Made by a program: the position numbers and the translations under genes
Notes under the pieces: generated by a model
What the model saw: the letters and a program-made list of their open reading frames with translations, nothing else
Databases searched by the model: none
Told to the model about the DNA's origin: nothing
From: Hirudinaria manillensis
Taxonomy: Eukaryota; Annelida; Clitellata; Hirudinida; Hirudinidae
Assembly: GCA_034509925.1 (NCBI GenBank)
Contig: CM067526.1
Span: 10,645,629 to 10,709,628, forward strand
DNA length: 64,000 nucleotides
Reading direction: 5' to 3'
Shown here: piece by piece, positions 37,548 through 50,707 of the stretch
Layout: each line of letters opens with the position of its first letter
Numbering within the stretch: the stretch's first letter is position 1

Positions 37548-38375
37548 TATCTTTTATTTTCCTCAAAATTTTCTAAAATTCAAAGTCTGGTTTCTATTAG
37601 TGCATTATTTTCAACAACTTTAAATCGATGTTATTTAAAATTTTACGAATAATAAATTTTCAAATATTTACATTACTGTTATTGTTCAATGGTTCTTACT
37701 CCGATATTGATTTAATTTAATTTCTATTTAATTAAACCTTGATTCCTTAAATCTGTTTGTTTTAGGAAGATTAAATAAGCTTAGTTATGAATGACCTTCT
37801 AGGATGATGTCGAATGACATTCAGAAGTATCGCCCTGGTCAGGCGGAAAATTCGCAGGGAATCGTTCTTAATGTTGTGGATCTCCGCAGTAATCGATGAA
37901 TCGCTCTAGGAAGAATCTTTGACGAATCTCTCACCGACAAGAGGGTGAAGGGCGCCATATTTCAACAAACCATCAAGTGACAGCAAGCGATCGAGGCGGC
38001 ACTACTGCTTAGGAGGTTCAAGGTGTGGTTACACCAGTTCGTGCTATGATTGATTCCAATTTACAAAACTTCAGCAAACTTATATGTCATTGCCATGGCT
38101 TCTGGTTTCTATTTTATCAGATTTTATATAGAAGTTGCTATAGAAGTGAGTGTTAGGGTGAAAATATTTTTAAGGCTCGAATACATTGTCGCGGAATAAT
38201 TAAGTTTTACCACGAACCAATTTGGTATTTCGTGCATATCGGAAGAATATATATACATATTTGCATGAATTTGGTTTAATAAACTGCTTATTAATAATTT
38301 CTGTCGTTTTAAATTTTGTAAAAAGTATTATTTGCAAATGTTATTTTAAGAGTAACTTGCGATTTGCTTTTTCAG
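37548..38375. other. Inter-unit spacer between ZYG-11-like copy 0 and the next antistasin fragment
   Basis: Holds the promoter side of the minus-strand gene and a GC-richer block at about 37825-38045 (also at about 45540-45770 and 53800-54020) of unknown origin. Then come a stretch like intron 1 of gene C (CCATGGCTTCTGGTTTCTAT near 38093) and one like its intron 3 (from about 38158). Exons 2 and 3 of gene C are missing between these. Confidence 0.55.
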
Positions 38376-38808
38376 TTTTAAATTGTCCTGAAGAAACATG
38401 CACTAACGATTGTTCAGTTTCTGGCTTCTTGTTCGATAATAACAATTGCAATACCTGTCTCTGCAACAATCCGTGTGCTGAAGTAACGATCGGGCCATTT
38501 TATTTGTTATGGTTAGTAATTAACAATGTCGAACGCTTACTAATTTTAAAGCGTATTTCAGAGATGTAGTTGATTTAACAAATAGACTGACCAGTCAGTC
38601 TGCATTAAGACCGTTTTATATCGCAACTATTTAAATATTTTTTGTTTTAAACAACCGACTTTAATAGTTTAATTTTAGCTGTGTTACATATCAGTGTATT
38701 TGCATATATTGTTGTAATTTTCAGCTTCAATGCCCTAACGGATGCGCCATGTGGACTGCCTCGTCCTTCGAAGAACCAAACTATGAATGCAAAAAAGATG
38801 AAAACTAA
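38376..38808 (+). pseudogene. Antistasin-like exons 4-5 only, unit 1
   Basis: Exon 4 38376-38482 and exon 5 38725-38808 have the same lengths and splice sites as gene C and an intact frame (CTNDCSVSGFLFDNNNC). No signal-peptide exon, exon 2 or exon 3 is present upstream; the preceding DNA joins gene C intron 1-like to intron 3-like sequence. An alternative upstream ORF with a good donor (GAA/GTGAGT near 38148) does not match the phase of exon 4. It is most likely a 5'-truncated duplicate. Confidence 0.8.
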
Positions 38809-39465
38809 AGCATTCATAATATTTTGAAATATTTTCACGAATTACGAATAACATATTAAATATAATTGCCTGATTATTACATTAATAAAAGTTTAATTAA
38901 GTTCTGGCAATGCCTGCTCAGGTTAACATTTTCGTAACAAATGATGATAAATTCAACGGAATTTAAACCGCAATTATTTAAGATATATAAAAAATTAAAT
39001 AAAAATAACTTCAAATCTCAGAGTGCAGCCATCTTTGTACCGAATAAAACATATGGCAAAAAATCGATTAATGTTCATTTAAACTCGAAAAAATATTGTA
39101 ATTGTGCTTATGTGTCATACTTATTACATAAAGGGCTGGCAAACATTTTTTCAATTAAACCTTTTCAGCTCCTTTCAACATTAGGCTGGGATGGAACGTT
39201 AGAATTTACAATGATTTAATCGCAATTTATTTCAGCGCTTATGTGCAGATTTCATGACAATCCATACAGCCCTCTAAAGCTTCTGAAATTTTCCTGGCTA
39301 ATTCAGGATATGATTCGAGCTGCTATATTATAAAAAGTCTTTAAGGATTGCCCACTCAATATGCCTCCTATTTCGGGTAGAAATTTTTTGATCACAGAAA
39401 TGGATTGTTGGTTAGTAAAAAAGTAAATAAACTTTAATAGGATCAACAAATCTCAAGATTGAAAA

Positions 39466-42055
39466 TATTGTATCGTGCCATCGGAGGATAACTAGTCGAG
39501 AACTACGGTTTCGGTAATCTTATCAGCTTATCACAAGATCAGGAAATGAGCTTCATCCGTGTTCATCATGGATGATCTTCGAGAAGTATTTTTAGAATAC
39601 GCTATCGGAGTGCTGATGGAACAACAGCTCCCATTCCAAGAAAAATTACTCCTTCATGCACAGAAAGGTCTCTAGCACGACTGTTGAAGGCATGCATCAG
39701 TGATCCAGTTCGAAAGTCTGGCCATCTCCCTGAATTCACATTGTATTTCAGGTACAGGCAACTTCGAAGCAATAACTCTGGATAATGCATCGGCTTGTCC
39801 AAAGCGGCTCGCCTTTCTATACTCAATTTTGAAGTCGTAACTAAGTAGGGTAAGCTCTCATCTTTGCAACCGATTCGCTGAATGAGCGCAAACGGCTGTC
39901 TTCGATCCAGCGATTTAAAGCAGGGGTTTGCGTTTCGTCAACGGTAAGAGGCGTCGTTCATATACATGTAGGTATCAATGGAATTTCCTAACACCGAAAA
40001 CCAATGCGAGAGCTTCTCTTTCAATCTGCCCGTAGTTTTGTTCTGCTGTTGTCAGGCTTCTTCCAGCATGTGCTATGGCCTTTTCCGTGTCGTTCGGAAA
40101 TTGGTGCGAGATCACAGCACCTAATCCATACTTACGTACATCAGCAGTAACCACGACGTCGATTTCAGGTCTGAAATGCGTGACGATCAGATCTGTCTGT
40201 AGCAGTTTGTTGAAAACCACCTGATGCTCATCAGTCCACAAAAATTTTTCTTTCTTCTCCGGGTCATCCAGAAGTCCTCTCATGGATCGCATCTCTGGAA
40301 CAAAAGAAGAGTAAATATTAATCATGCCCAAGAAGTATTTTAATTGCTTCTTGTCCTTGGGCGACGGCATTTTGGCAGTCGCATGTATTTTCTCTGGATC
40401 TGGTCGACGTCCATCCTTGCAAATCATATTTCCCAGGAGTTTGATCTCTTTCTTCTCCAACGAACACTTCTCCATTCGAACGCGGAATCCACATTCTGCG
40501 ATCCTCTTCAAAAAAGCATGGATTGTGCTCCTCCAGTGATGTAGCAGTTACGATGATGTCATCCAGGTAAGCTGCACAATTTCATTTTCATTTCATTTAT
40601 TCGAGACGAACGAAGGGACTAGGCCTCTGACACGTTCCGAAAAACAAAAAAACGAGCAAATAAAACATAAACAATCTTTCAATCCTGGGAGCATGCAGTC
40701 CATAGCCTCTTGAAAAATGCCGGGTGCGCACTTGACTCCTGTCAGGGTAGTGTCTGGTACTGGAATAGTCCCCTGTGTGTGTTGACAGTTACTAATTCTT
40801 TGAATCTTTATTGACTTCCATCTGCAGATACGCACCTACCAATTCAATTTGAGTGAACTATGCGCCCTGGTTCAGGTGAGAGAAGATTTCTTCAGGGATC
40901 GGCAGTGGATGTCTGTGTGTCTCAAATGAATCATTCAGGCCTGTCTTTATGTCGGCGCAGTTCCATTCTTCTTGTGCATTATAACTATAAAATATTATGT
41001 GCAGCCTAATAACTGTAACCTACTTTCTTCAAGAATCCTGCGTGCACGAGACGATCCAGTTCATCATCCACGGCTTTCTCCATAACGAAGGGAATCTTCC
41101 TTGGCCTGCAGAAGATTGGGCAGCTTCCTTCCTTCACCTTGAGCTCTGCCTTCTTTTTGGTGCATCAGCCCAATGAAGACGTCCTCCTTGAAGACGTCAG
41201 GATATTCATCCAACAATTGCTTTGCCAGATCCCTTACCTCAACTAGTTTGCGTTCCACTTGACAGATAGCATTGAAGGCTTTTGGAAATGGTGGTCACTA
41301 ATCGCACGACGCTCGGAACCTCTTCGATGATTTCGCTAGCATGTTCACATTCTCAGAGTAGTTTATGAAGTCGAAATCTTAAATTCTACACTTGAATTGC
41401 ATTGCAACGCCGTCGGAAGAGACTAACCTACTCTCCAAACAGTGACTCTAGGATCTCCCTGATTTTATTGTACTTCAGCTCTTTTGTTGTCTGCGGTCGG
41501 ATCTAGTCCCTGAGGAGATTGTACATCGCCGTGGCGAGTTTCGTGACGAAAATTCTAGCTCTGTCTTCATCGGACAGTCGTGATCCGTGAGGAGTCACTG
41601 CGTTTTCAAATCGTTCTATCCAAGATGTGAATGTGCCACCACATTCGGCGTCAAACTTGAACATTTGGGTCTTGCTGATCAATTCCGTGATCAGTTCTTC
41701 CCCCTGGCGATTTGTGGAGTTAGATACATTTACCTTCTCCAACAGTTGCACCGACACGTCATATCTCCTCCTAGACTCCTCATCTCGAAGACGATTTTCT
41801 TCATCGCGGCAGCGATTTTCTTACAGAAACATCATCATCAACGAAATGAGTTTATCCTCTGATCCCATTCTCGTCGCCAAATATATTGTATCTTGCAATC
41901 GGAGGATAATTAGTCTAGAAATATGATTTCGGTAACTTTATTAGCTAATTGCCAGATCACGAAAAGAGCACGAGCGGAATAGCCACAATGCCATTTATAG
42001 CGGTCTTACATAATAGAATGCCGCGCTCCATTCCAATTGGTGCTCCACCACAACA
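39466..42055 (-). mobile_element. Decayed Ty3/gypsy element, unit 1
   Basis: 5' LTR 41884-42055; the 3' LTR is truncated (39466-39551), because a deletion joins it to the integrase linker region and removes integrase and the PPT. Pieces, reading leftward: gag 41757-41503, pre-RT 41258-41064, RT start 40835-about 40673 (GVKCAPGIFQEAMDCMLPGL), a YLDD catalytic box around 40555-40566, and RT end plus RNase H 40511-39975 (TADVRKYGLGAVISHQ). About 95 bp (40578-40672) inserted in the RT splits the domain. The protease region present in unit 0 is deleted here. GAAAA target duplications remain. Confidence 0.85.
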
Positions 42056-42434
42056 GAAAATCGTTTCTGCTGTAAACAAAATACCATCCAACAGCCACTC
42101 GTCTACTGATTGCGAATCTAATACTTTCAGCAGAATACCATAAAGTATTTCATCTGAAATCAGCTCTCCATTCCTAATAAAGTTTTCACAAACAATTCCT
42201 ACTTCTAAGCATAATAAAACTATTTATTAAACAAAATTTTTTGAGAAATACAACTGACATGATATAGAATGTAAAGTCAAAGCAAAAGGTAACAGAACAC
42301 GTAAACGGTCTTGTATTGGTTATGTAAAACGCCTTTATTCAGCTTAAACTCACCGAACGCCATTCCGACATTTACTTAACATATGCCTAGTCAAGTGGAA
42401 GTATTTCAAAATGATTATCGGTGGATTTAATCGG

Positions 42435-45247
42435 CTATGAATACTTGCTGGCAATATGTTTCAATAGCTTCCTCATCCCAATTAAGTCATCTTCATTTAT
42501 CACTCCAAGTTTAATTTTTTCATCGCTTATCTATTTAATTCAAGAAAATTAATTAATGTAGACAAATTAAAATGAATGTATTATTTTAAAAAAATCCACT
42601 TACTTCCTCTATACCACATTCATTCATTTCACGTTTTAGAGGTTTTTTCGAATATATGAGAAGACTGGTTAGTATTTTTCTGCTTAAGCTTTCGTTTAAA
42701 TTGTTTTTGATGAAATCCCACAAAATACGTGCCACACGTGGTCGTAAGATCTAAAAATTTATCGATAATTACTAAGTGTTTCTTAAAGTTCATACCAGTT
42801 TTAAAACTTTTATGGGAAAGACATCTAACGATGAGATGAAGAGGAAAGTCACAGGTGCACTCTGACTGAAAATAAGTTGTAATTCATCAGAACAACATTC
42901 AGGCGAAAATTATTAAATTATTAAATTCTTACACAATCCAAATCTTCGGAACCGTACTCGCTGAAGCCGATACTTAATAACTTCCTGGTACAGATGTTTA
43001 ATGTTATCATTAGAATTTTTTAAACTAACAATACTTAGATATTTTTAATCTTTAAACTATTTAAATTAAAATTTAAATTAATCGATATAAACCTATCTTT
43101 TTAACTTACTTAACAAAATCTTTTGTACAATGATCACAATCTAGATATCCCAAAATCATGCTGTCAATGTGTAATATTGTATTATAACACAATTGCTTTA
43201 TTAATTATTCGCTGAAAATAATCCATAATTGACATACTTATATTGAAATCTGTGACGTGATGAAGATTCCAACAAGCACTGGAAATATTTTAAATCATAT
43301 TATTATTGCTCTCTAATTAAAAGTCGTCAATGCATAATTAAATTATTTATAGGTAATGTTCATAATTTAGCCTAGATCCAACATCTTACTGTTTATTTTT
43401 TTATAATTAGATGAGATATATAAAATATTATGTTGTCTCATCCGTTCCAATTGATTATCTTACATTTTCAAGCCTCGGCATTTGTTGAGCGGGTAATAGA
43501 TTCGAGAGATTGCAAGCGTCTAAGATAAAACCTATTTCCGTTACTACGTTGCGAACATAAGACTCAAACGTTGGCAGCCACGAATCTCCATTACTGGAAT
43601 AAATCTATAAAAAAATAAAACAATTAACATTGAATATGATACTTCATAGTATCATAAAAATTTGTTTGCAATCGTGGCACCTTGAAAAATGGATGCCCGC
43701 GAGCCCACGATATAATGAATATGTTTTCTAACCTCACCAATAGACGATTTCACTTCGTTCAATTCGTTCCGAGTTGGCCAAAACAATGGCACACCATAAT
43801 CCCAAAAAATTGCCCCGAATCTTTTCCACTTTCTGCACTTCATAATTTTGTTTCTGCATTCATTCCTTCATTTAATAAAAAAAAAAACAAAAACAAAAAT
43901 TGAAAGAAACGTAGTAAATCAATAAAATGATGAATATGTTTACGTCATTAATCGCTGGAATGATATGTCACAGTTGTCTAATTTGGACATCTTGGAGAGC
44001 ACAGTTGGCAAATTGAGTTGTAAATCTTCGCTTATGGTCCCATCGTTTGGCATCAAATCGGATATGTCTAACGTTCTAAAAACACGACCACATGGTAATT
44101 AATTAAGTCAGTTTAAATTTATAATTAATCAATTATGTTTTACTTCAATTGATTCATGGAACTCAAAATGTCAAGGAATAACTCGTTGTAATTTGCCGTT
44201 ACACAATAGAGTGACAAAACTCTAAGTTTTGTGAGACTAGTTAAAGACTTAAGTGTAGAATCAGTGATGGAGTCATTTTCTATCTTGACCTCTTCCAAGG
44301 TGTTAGAAAATATAGAAAAATCTACGTTTAATGGAAATCTTGCCGGGCCATCAGATCTAAGTCTTCTTAAAAATAATTTCTTGAGTCTCGGGAATGGAGC
44401 GTTTAAAACGCTTTCAAAATTTCTAAAATTCCAATATTAAAGGATATCAAAAACGTGATATGAAAAATTTAATTTAAACAGATATATAATATTTATTATT
44501 ACTACACTATTTTTGACACCAAATGAACAAACTGTATAAATCGAACCTGCTATTGTAACATATTTCTAAAATTTCAATTGTGGACGCCATTTCATAAAGA
44601 TACGGGTTGCACTCTGATAGATAATCTATTCTAACGGAAAGAGATTTAAGGGGGTATGTTGTTTGGTTCAAGTCGTAAAAGACGAAATGTGGAAATACAT
44701 CATCCCTCCTTAAAAGGTGAAGGTTAATATTTTGCCAGCCGAGAACATCTCGGTAAGGCAGCACCTCTAGCAAATACCAGCGTTTAATGTACCATCTTAT
44801 TTCTTTACTCTTGTAAATGATTCTCTCAAATAAAGAAGTGGGGAGTAACTGTTTTCTGGGACTACGAAAATCTGCAAAAAAAGCAGAAATTAGTCGATGC
44901 ATACGTAAACTAGGACACTCTCAAAGTTTAGTTGTGCCATATAAAACTTGGAGGTGAAGATGCGTGCGTGTACTGTTGCTGATTTAAAACGTTTGGCGGG
45001 AGGCCAAAAACTTGAAGGAATGAAGCAGTGTCAAATATTCATTCATTTATTGACGTTATAAAAAATGCAATAATAATCATAAATAATTGTTATACGAAAG
45101 CTTCTATCTGCATCGAATTAAATTCTAATCCCCAATCTACTTATTACAAAACAAACCTTTTAATCTGTCACAAAAGATTTCCTTAAAGTTGATGACAATG
45201 TGTTCTAACAAGCAATTTTGCATAGTTTTAACTTTGCTCACGTCCAT
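42435..45247 (-). CDS. ZYG-11/ZER-1-like LRR protein, copy 1
   Basis: Exons (transcript order): 45247-45157, 44871-44547, 44422-44144, 44075-43944, 43853-43733, 43604-43464, 43278-43238, 43160-43110, 43024-42935, 42865-42796, 42750-42604, 42530-42435 (TAG). All splice sites of copy 0 are preserved. Over 34.2-36.5 kb versus 41.9-44.3 kb the two copies are collinear with a single-base shift, so they are very recent duplicates. The main change is in exon 3, where a loop between LRR segments is replaced and 12 bp shorter, in frame. About 527 residues. Same tentative family assignment and the same non-standard exon 9 donor as copy 0. Confidence 0.66.
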
Positions 45248-46153
45248 TATCTTTTATTTTCCTCTAAATTTACTAAAATTCAAAGTCTGGTTTCTATTAG
45301 TGCATTATTTTCAACAACTTTAAATCGATGTTATTTAAAATTTTACGAATAATAAATTTTCAAATATTTACATTACTGTTATTGTTCAATGGTTCTTACT
45401 CCGATATTGATTTAATTTAATTTCTATTTAATTAAACCTTGATTCCTTAAATCTGTTTGTTTTAGGAAGATTAAATATGCTTAGTTATGAATGACCTTCT
45501 AGGATGATGTCGAATGTTTTTTAAACCTGCGAAATCCAGAAGTATCGCCCTGGTCAGGCGGAAAATTCTCAGGGAAGCGTTCTTAATGTGGTGGATCTCC
45601 GCAGTAATCGAAGAATCGCTCTAGGAAGAATCTTTGACGAATCTCTCACCGACAAGAGGGTGAAGGGCGCCATATTTCAACAAACCATCAAGTGACAGCA
45701 AGCGATCGAGGCGGCACTACTGTTTATGAGGTTCAATGTGTGGTTGCTCCAATTCGTGCTAAGATTGATTCCAATTTACAAAACTTCAGGAAACTTATAT
45801 GATTTATATATCTTTTCCATGGCTTCTGGTTTCTATTTTATAAGCTTTTTTATAGAAGTTGCTATAGAATTGAGGGTTAGGGTGAAAATATTTTTAAGGC
45901 TCAAATACATTGTCGACGGAATAATTAAGTTTTACCACGACCTAATTTGGTATTTCGTGCATATCGGAAGAATATAAAACGGATCGTTTTCCTACTGGAG
46001 ACCGTGAAATATATTGAAATGAACGAATACATACATATTGGCATGAATTTGGTTTAATAAACTGCTTATTAATAATTACTGTCGTTTTAAATATTGTAAA
46101 AAGTATTATTTACAAATGTTATTTTAAGAGTAATTTGCGTTTTGCTTTTTCAG

Positions 46154-46586
46154 TTTTAAATTGTCCTGAAGAAACATGCACTAACGATTGTTCAGTTTCT
46201 GGCTTCTTGTTCGATAATAACAATTGCAATACCTGTCTCTGCAACAATCCGTGTGCTGAAGTAATGATCGGGCCATTTTATTTGTTATGCTTAGTAATTA
46301 ACAATGTCGAACGCTTACTAATTTTAAAGCGTATTTCAGAGATGTAGTTGATTTAACAAATAGACTGACCAGTCAGTCTGCATTAAGACCGTTTTATATC
46401 GCAAATATTTAAATATTTTTTGTTTTAAACAACCGACTTTAACAGTTTAATTTTAGCTGTGTTACATATCAGTGTATTTGCATATATTGTTGTAATTTTC
46501 AGCTTCAATGCCCTAACGGATGCGCCATGTGGACTGCATCGTCCTTCGAAGAACCAAACTATGAATGCAAAAAAGATGAAAACTAA
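46154..46586 (+). pseudogene. Antistasin-like exons 4-5 only, unit 2
   Basis: Exon 4 46154-46260, exon 5 46503-46586, frames intact, same splice borders as gene C. Exons 1-3 are absent. Upstream sequence differs from units 1 and 3 (the stretch near 45510-45540 is replaced), which marks a different duplication history. Confidence 0.8.
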
Positions 46587-47242
46587 AGCATTCATAATAT
46601 TTTGAAATATTTTCACGAATTACGAATAACATATTAAATATAATTGCCTGATTATTACATTAATAAAAGTTTAATTAAATCCTGGCAATATCTGCTCAGG
46701 TTAACATTTTCGTAACAAATGATGATAAATTCAACGGAATTTAAACCGCAATTATTTAAGATATATAAAATCTTAAATAAAAATATCTTCAAATCTCAGA
46801 GTGCAGCCATCTTTGTACCGAATAAAACATATGGCAAAAAATCGATTAATGTTCATTTAAACTCAAAAAAATATTGTAATTGTAAATATGTGTCATACTT
46901 ATTACATAAAGGGCTGGCAAACATTTTTTCAATTAAACCTTTTCAGCTCCTTTCAACATTAGGCTGGGATGGAACATTAGAATTTACAATGATTTAATCG
47001 CAATTTATTTCAGCGCTTATGTGCAGATTTCATGACAATCCATACAGCCCTCTAAAGCTTCTGGAATTTTCCTGGCTAATTCAATATTTAATTCGAGCTG
47101 ATGTATTATAAAAAGTCTTTAAGGATTGCCCACTCAATATGCCTCCTATTTCGGGTAGAAATTTTTTGATCACATAAATGGATTGTTGGTTAGTAAAAAG
47201 TAAATAAACTTTAATAGGATCAACAAATCTCAAGATTGAAAA

Positions 47243-50200
47243 TATTGTATCATGCCATCGGAGGATAACTAGTCGAGAACTACGGTTTCGGTAATCTTAT
47301 TAGCTTATCACAAGATCAGGAAATGAGCGTGAGCGGAATAGCCACAAGGCTATTAATAGCGGCCTAACACAATAGAATGCCGCGTTCCACTCCTATTGGT
47401 GCTTCATTACAACACCTCCCCCCTATCAAAGCTGGTACTTCTTCCTTCGAGGGTCCAGCTCTAATCTTCTGGGTGGTTGGCATTTTCTCAATTGTCGGCC
47501 AATCCAGTTCTATGCAGTTGTTTTCTGACCATGTGAAGATAAACATGTTGTTGTTCTGTAAGCCCATAGGAACTTCTGGATCACATCTTGTATGGCTCCC
47601 TCCCTTCTCGACTTCTGGAAAGTGCTCTTGGAGGTGTTCACAAAGCGTTATGCCTGGCCATTATTTTGCGGATGGTATGGTGGCGAACGGATGTGTTTGA
47701 TACCATGTTGCTCACAAAACCGCTGGAACTCTTGAGGTGCGAACTGCGTCCCATTGTCTGCGTTGTTCTAGGGAATCCATGATGTGCGAATATCCTAATT
47801 AATTCTCTAATTGTACCAGTGGCTGTTGTCGATTACATCTGAACAACCCCAGGCCACTTGGAGAAGGCATCCACGACGATGAGGAACATCATTCCTTCCA
47901 GGGGTCAGGCAAAATCTACGTCGATCCTTTCCCATTCACAGTTTGGTGTTGGGCATGGTAACGGTTCATTTCTTACAGGCATTTTTTCAGCATCCTGACA
48001 AGCGCTGCATCTCTTCACCTGTTCTTCGATATCCCTGTCCATGCCCTGCCAATATATAAGCTTCATCCGTGTTCATCATGGATGATCTTCGTGAAGTATT
48101 TTTAGAATACGCTATCGGAGTGCTGATGGAACAACAGCTCCCATTCCAAGAAAAATTACTCCTTCATGCACAGAAAGGTCTCTAGCACGACTGTTGAAGG
48201 CATGCATCAGTGATCCAGTTCGAAAGTCTGGCCATCTCCCTGAATTCACATTGTATTTCAGGTACAGGCAACTTCGAAGCAATGACTCGGGATAATGCAT
48301 CGGCTTGTTCAAAGCGGCTCGCCTTTCTATACTCAATTTTGAAGTCGTAACTAAGTAGGGTAAGCTCTCATCTTTGCAACCGATTCGCTGAATGAGCGAA
48401 AACTCCTGTCTTCGATCCAGGGATTTAAAGCAGGGGTTTGTGTTTCGTCAACGGTAAGAGGCGTCGTTCATATACATGTAGGTATCAATGGAATTCCTAA
48501 CACCGAAAACCAATGCGAGAGCTTCTTTTTCAATCTGCCCGTAGTTTTGTTCTGTTGTTGTCATGCTTCTTCCAGCATGTGCTATGGTCTTTTCCGTGCC
48601 GTTCGGAAATTGGTGCGAGATCACAGCACCTAATCCATACTCACGTACATCAGCGGTAACCACGACGTCGATTTCAGGTCTGAAATGCGTAACGATCAGA
48701 TCTGACTGTAGCAGTTTGTTGAAAACCACCTGATGCTCATCTGTCCACAAAAATTTTTCTTTCTTCTCCGGGTCATCCAGAAGTCCTCTCATGGATCGCA
48801 TCTCTGGAACAAAAGAAGAGTAAATATTAATCATGCCCAAGAAGTATTTTAATTGCTTCTTGTCCTTGGGCGACGGCATTTTGGCAGTCGCATGTATTTT
48901 CTCTGGATCTGGTCGACGAAGGGACTAGGCCTCTGACACGTTCCGAAAAACAAAAAAAAAGAGCAAATAAAACATAAACAATCTTTCAATCCTGGGAGCA
49001 TGCAGTCCATAGCCTCTTGAAAAATGCCGGGTGCGCACTTGACTCCAGTCAGGGTAGTGTCTGGTACTGGAATAGTCCCCTGTGTGTGTTGACAGTTACT
49101 AATTCTTTGAATCTTTATTGACTTCCATCTGCAGATACGCACCTACCAATTCAATTTGAGTGAACTATGCGCCCTGGTTCAGGTGAGAGAAGATTTCTTC
49201 AGGGATCGGCAGTGGATGTCTGTGTGTCTCAAGTGAATCATTCAGGCCTGTCTTTATGTCGGCGCAGTTCCATTATTCTTATGCATTATAACTATAAAAT
49301 ATTATGTGCAGCCTAATAACTGTAACCTACTTTCTTCAAGAATCCTGCGTGCACGAGACGATCCAGTTCATCCTTGGCCTGCAGAAGATTGGGCAGCTTC
49401 CTTCCTTCACATTGAGCTCTGCCTTCTTTTTGGTGCATCAGCCCAATGAAGACGTCCTCCTTGAAGACGTCAGGATATTCATCCAACAATTGCTTTGCCA
49501 GATCCCTTACCTCAACTAGTTTGCGTTCCACTTGACAGATAGCATTGAAGGCTTTTGGAAATGGTGGTCACTAATCGCACGACGCTCGGAACCTCTTCGA
49601 TGATTTCGCTAGCATGTTCACATTCTCAGAGTAGTTTATGAAGTCGAAATCTAAAAATCTACACTTGAATTGCATTGCAACGCCGTCGGAAGAGACTAAC
49701 CTACTCTCCAAACAGTGACTCTAGGATCTCCCTGATTTTATCGTACTTCAGCTCTTTTGTTGTCTGCGGTCGGATCTAGTCCCTGAGGAGATTGTACATC
49801 GCCGTGTCGAGTTTCGTGACGAAAATTCTAGCTCTGTCTTCATCGGACAGTAGTGATCCGTGAGGAGTCACTGCGTCTTCAAATCGTTCTATCCAAGATG
49901 TGAATGTGCCACCACATTCGGCGTCAAACTTGAACATTTGGGTCTTGCTGATCAATTCCGTGATCAGTTCTTCCCCCTGGCTATTTGTGGAGTTAGATAC
50001 ATTTACCTTCTCCAACAGTTGTACCGACACGTCATATCTCCTCCAAGACTCCTCATCTCAAAGACGATTTTCTTCATCGCGGCAGCGATTTTCTTCCAGA
50101 AACATCGTCATCAACGAAATGAGTTTATCCTCTGATCCCATTCTCGTCGCCAAATATATTGTATCTTGCAATCGGAGGATAATTAGTCTAGAACTATGAT

Positions 50201-50328
50201 TTCGGTAACTTTATTAGCTAATTGCCAGATCACGAAAAGAGCACGAGCGGAATAGCCACAATGCCATTTATAGCGGTCTTACATAATAGAATGCCGCGCT
50301 CCATTCCAATTGGTGCTCCACCACAACA
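47243..50328 (-). mobile_element. Decayed Ty3/gypsy element, unit 2 (both LTRs present)
   Basis: 3' LTR 47243-47414 and 5' LTR 50157-50328, both 172 bp, with GAAAA duplications outside. The polypurine tract (GGGGGGAGG on the minus strand) abuts the 3' LTR at about 47415-47423. Pieces, reading leftward: gag 50030-49776, pre-RT 49531-49313, RT start 49142-about 48985, RT end and RNase H 48879-48448, integrase linker 48336-48112, degraded integrase about 48060-47800. A deletion near 48918-48924 removes the YLDD box. It is the most complete end-to-end copy of this old element but cannot encode a functional polyprotein. Confidence 0.87.
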
Positions 50329-50707
50329 GAAAATCGTTTCTGCTGTAAACAAAATACCATCCAACAGCCACTCGTCTACTGATTGCGCATCTAATACTTT
50401 CAGCAGAATACCATAAAGTATTTCATCTGAAATCAGCTCTCCATTCCTAATAAAGTTTTCACAAACAATTCCTACTTCTAAGCATAATAAAACTATTTAT
50501 TAAACAAAATTTTTTGAGAAATACAACTGACACGATATAGAATGTAAAGTCAAAGCAAAAGGTAACAGAACACGTAAACGGTCTTGTATTGGTTATATGA
50601 AACGCCTTTATTCAGCTTAAACTCACCGAACGCCATTCCGACATTTACTTAACATATGTCTAGTCAAGTGGAAGTATTTCAACTTATTTAATGGCGGATT
50701 TAATCGG

